From contig WRBZ01000042.1 in NCBI GenBank assembly GCA_009784305.1, forward strand, positions 1 to 7,005: a DNA stretch of 7,005 bases, written 5' to 3'. The notes below the pieces were generated by a model. It did no database searches and was not told the DNA's origin. It worked only from the letters and a program-made list of their open reading frames with translations. Positions 5,703 through 7,005 of the stretch are shown here, piece after piece (within the stretch, counting starts at the first letter, position 1; each line of letters opens with the position of its first letter). The position numbers and the translations under genes are program-made. Source of the stretch: Synergistaceae bacterium (lineage in GTDB: Bacteria > Synergistota > Synergistia > Synergistales > Aminobacteriaceae).

Positions 5703-5891
5703 ATGGTAGATGATAAAACAATAAAAGCTCGAAATAAAATGAAAAAAACATTAAGATCTCTTGAAAGTAGTTGCATATTTAACACTATAACGAATAATAA
5801 ATTTGAAAATCCAGAACTGGAACAAATAAGGGCTGACACTAAAAAATGGTTCCAAGATTTCGAAGCTAAATACGGTGGGCCGCTTGATTAA
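5703..5891 (+). CDS. 62-aa charged small protein of unknown function
   Basis: ATG 5703 follows AAGGAG at about 5685-5690. The product is highly charged and mostly helical. It begins MVDDKTIKARNKMKKTLRSL and ends with a helix rich in E, K and D (ELEQIRADTKKWFQDFEAKY) plus a short GGPLD tail. There is no signal peptide or membrane segment. It is the first gene of the AT-rich plus-strand array and is followed 57 nt later by the Lys tRNA-like gene, so a joint transcript is plausible. Size and charge fit a small nucleic-acid-associated or adaptor protein, but no family is recognised. Confidence 0.55.
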   Translation: MVDDKTIKARNKMKKTLRSLESSCIFNTITNNKFENPELEQIRADTKKWFQDFEAKYGGPLD

Positions 5892-5922
5892 AAAGTTATA
5901 GTTATTACAACGTTATACGTTT

Positions 5923-5933
5923 TATCAGTGGAC
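5923..5933 (+). promoter_or_regulatory. TATCAGTGGAC leader motif before the Lys tRNA-like gene
   Basis: The motif lies 15 nt upstream of the tRNA-like gene and is followed by GTTTTTAC at 5939-5946. Both elements recur in the same order before the Arg tRNA-like gene (6477-6489 and 6491-6498). Conservation outside the tRNA body points to a shared promoter, processing signal or common duplication origin. Confidence 0.4.
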
Positions 5934-5948
5934 AAACTGTTTTTACTA

Positions 5949-6024
5949 TGGTGCGTAACTCAAACAGTAGAGTAACGGATTTTTAATCCGTAAGTTGCGG
6001 GTGCAAGTCCCGCCGCGCCAACCA
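5949..6024 (+). tRNA. tRNA-Lys(UUU)-like gene with altered D- and T-loops
   Basis: 76 nt including CCA; all four arms pair. The acceptor is TGGTGCG/CGCGCCA with an uncommon U1-A72 end and one G-U; the D-stem is ACTC/GAGT; the anticodon stem ACGGA/TCCGT encloses TTTTTAA (anticodon TTT); the T-stem is GCGGG/CCCGC. The D-loop AAACAGTA has A where G18 should be, and the T-loop TGCAAGT has G where U55 should be, so the universal G18-U55 contact is lost; G19-C56 is kept. Staphylococcal tRNA-Gly species dedicated to cell-wall synthesis show comparable D-loop changes and a GUGC T-loop motif. Good stems argue against simple decay. It may serve a non-ribosomal use of Lys-tRNA, or be a tRNA mimic. Confidence 0.75.
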
Positions 6025-6052
6025 TTTTTTCAGAGAAAGGAAACAATTAAAA

Positions 6053-6409
6053 ATGTCATTAATAGAATGGATAATTATGTGGCAGAAGAAACTTGCCAAA
6101 AATAAATACTCTGAAGAAAAACAAAAATTACTACGATGGCGATATATTCTAAAACACCTGCTTCAAATAAAAGATTCAGAATATTTACAGGGACCTATAA
6201 GCGAATTAAAAATATATCCATATTTAGAAGATTCTAAAAGAGATAAAGTCATAATAATTGATTTTGAGGATGATACTACTATTCACTTTCAACAAATTGA
6301 CAGTAGAAAAAACAAGATTTGGGTGTTTGAGAATAGAGATGGAAAAGAACTAAGATATGACTGGAATCAATTGAAAAAATATTTATTGAAAAAAACAAGG
6401 AGTTTATAA
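6053..6409 (+). CDS. 118-aa protein of unknown function between two tRNA-like genes
   Basis: ATG 6053 follows AAAGGAAA at about 6036-6043 and starts 28 nt after the Lys tRNA-like CCA, so tRNA and message are probably made together. The product begins with an amphipathic, Trp-containing helix (MSLIEWIIMWQKKLAKNKYS), continues basic and helical to about residue 40, then has a beta-rich part (KVIIIDFEDDTTIHF, NKIWVFEN) and a Lys-rich helical end. No signal peptide is present; the first segment is too charged for a membrane span. Strongly AT-rich codon use contrasts with the WYL genes. No family recognised. Confidence 0.6.
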   Translation: MSLIEWIIMWQKKLAKNKYSEEKQKLLRWRYILKHLLQIKDSEYLQGPISELKIYPYLEDSKRDKVIIIDFEDDTTIHFQQIDSRKNKIWVFENRDGKELRYDWNQLKKYLLKKTRSL

Positions 6410-6476
6410 CAATACAAATTATTCCTATAGTTATTTTAAGAATTCTAATCAAGATTATACCCAAGATTTCAACAAA

Positions 6477-6489
6477 TATAGCGGTGGAC
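6477..6489 (+). promoter_or_regulatory. TATAGCGGTGGAC leader motif before the Arg tRNA-like gene
   Basis: Second copy of the array leader: TATA...GTGGAC, then GTTTTTAC (6491-6498), ending 2 nt before the acceptor stem. See the copy before the Lys gene. Confidence 0.4.
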
Positions 6490-6500
6490 AGTTTTTACGG

Positions 6501-6577
6501 CGGCGCGTAGCTCAATCAGATAGAGTACCGGAATACGGATCCGGAGGTTGTGGGTGCAAATCCTACCGCGTCGGCCA
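6501..6577 (+). tRNA. tRNA-Arg(ACG)-like gene with altered D- and T-loops
   Basis: 77 nt including CCA. The acceptor is CGGCGCG/CGCGTCG (one G-U, C1-G72, discriminator G); the D-stem is GCTC/GAGT; the anticodon stem CCGGA/TCCGG encloses ATACGGA (anticodon ACG, normally read as ICG); the T-stem is GTGGG/CCTAC. D-loop AATCAGATA has A18, and T-loop TGCAAAT has G55, the same paired replacement as in the Lys-like gene, with A15-U48 and G19-C56 intact. Two different tRNAs sharing one paired change argue for selection or recent common origin, not random decay. The next ORF begins 74 nt downstream. Use outside the ribosome is inferred by analogy with staphylococcal cell-wall tRNA-Gly. Confidence 0.75.
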
Positions 6578-6650
6578 TTTTTCCTGAAGTTGTTTAAAAA
6601 AGTCTTAAGAGATGTGATATTCTGCTACTTTTCGAGAGGAGGATTTCAAT

Positions 6651-7005
6651 ATGGATATTTACAGCTTTATCAATTCCCGTGATATAGCAGCTCATTGCCG
6701 GGAAATACAGAAAGAGTGGAATTCGTTTGAAATGGCAGTTCTTGTTGGCCGGAGCCGCCGCACTATGGCTGAGAAACACGCTGCCTGGCATGAACTCATA
6801 GTCGATTATCCTGATATGCCAATGCCAAGTGATCTAAAGTATACAAGCAATGTCAGCCTTCATAAAAAACTTGCTGAATATATTGAGTTTGAAAAACGTA
6901 TGTTTGAGCTATTCAAAACTCCTGAAATAGGAGAACTTTACACGCATAGTGTTTGTAAGTTAAACACTGTCCACGATTCACAGAATATTTTTACTACATT
7001 TGAAA
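6651..7005 (+). CDS. Conserved hypothetical protein, N-terminal part (runs off the window)
   Basis: ATG 6651 is preceded by AGGAGG at 6637-6642 with 8-nt spacing. The frame stays open for 118 codons to the window end. It starts MDIYSFINSRDIAAHCREIQ and contains EMAVLVGRSRRTMAEKHAAW and KKLAEYIEFEKRMFELF. I associate this start and the EKHAAW segment with a widespread family of uncharacterised proteins in gut Clostridia, often near mobile or accessory genes; no biochemical role is known to me. Mostly helical, soluble, no signal peptide. It follows the Arg tRNA-like gene. Confidence 0.75.
   Translation, partial: MDIYSFINSRDIAAHCREIQKEWNSFEMAVLVGRSRRTMAEKHAAWHELIVDYPDMPMPSDLKYTSNVSLHKKLAEYIEFEKRMFELFKTPEIGELYTHSVCKLNTVHDSQNIFTTFE

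Noticed and set aside
5949..6577. The right-hand tRNA-like genes as plain tRNA pseudogenes
   Set aside because: All stems pair, CCA is encoded and both carry the same paired loop change, which random decay would not give. Kept as tRNA-like genes, with decay as the weaker alternative.
5949..6577. CRISPR or attC-type array suggested by repeated elements alternating with small genes
   Set aside because: Only two elements, each a complete tRNA fold with different anticodon stems; no short direct repeats with unique spacers and no integrase gene in view.

Overview
The window looks like an accessory region of an anaerobic bacterium that uses strong Shine-Dalgarno sites. AGGAGG-type sites sit 6-8 nt before several ATGs, Ile codons are often ATA, and the last gene belongs to a family I associate with Clostridia and related gut bacteria. 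I cannot assign a genus; Firmicutes is the best guess and Synergistetes is possible.

Left part (1-2000, minus strand). Reading with the transcripts, the order is tRNA-His(GUG), a 9-codon mini-ORF with a perfect Shine-Dalgarno site, a small hairpin RNA, a second hairpin, tRNA-Leu(UAA), a third hairpin, tRNA-Leu(CAG), and then a gene for the Ro60/Rsr (TROVE) RNA-binding protein. The Ro60 gene is unmistakable by sequence but broken. It has an out-of-frame deletion after residue 53, a 1-nt frameshift, replacement of its middle by about 290 bp carrying two small ORFs, and in-frame loss of the MIDAS core of its vWA domain. The three hairpins share an internal loop resembling the Ro60-binding loop of Y RNAs, so they are candidate Y RNAs. 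One of them is a circular permutation of the other two.

Middle (2020-5640). A plus-strand operon encodes a cytoplasmic BspA-type leucine-rich-repeat protein followed by two WYL-domain proteins whose reading frames overlap. A convergent minus-strand gene of unknown function follows. The block is flanked by a 48-bp inverted repeat (43/48 identical) whose two copies both lie in divergent intergenic regions.

Right part (5640-7005, plus strand, visibly AT-richer). Small genes alternate with tRNA-shaped genes: a 62-aa ORF, a Lys(UUU) tRNA, a 118-aa ORF, an Arg(ACG) tRNA, and the start of a conserved gene that runs off the window. Both tRNAs fold well and encode CCA. Both also carry the same paired change, A at position 18 and G at position 55, which removes the universal G18-U55 contact between D- and T-loops. 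This resembles the non-ribosomal tRNA-Gly species used for staphylococcal cell-wall synthesis. The two share a leader motif.

Working picture, by inference: a small-RNA island built from a decaying Ro60/Y RNA locus, tRNA and tRNA-like genes, and a paired WYL regulator operon. The best leads are the two T-loop-altered tRNAs and the Y-like hairpins, including the permuted one. Whether the WYL proteins control the RNAs cannot be decided from sequence alone.
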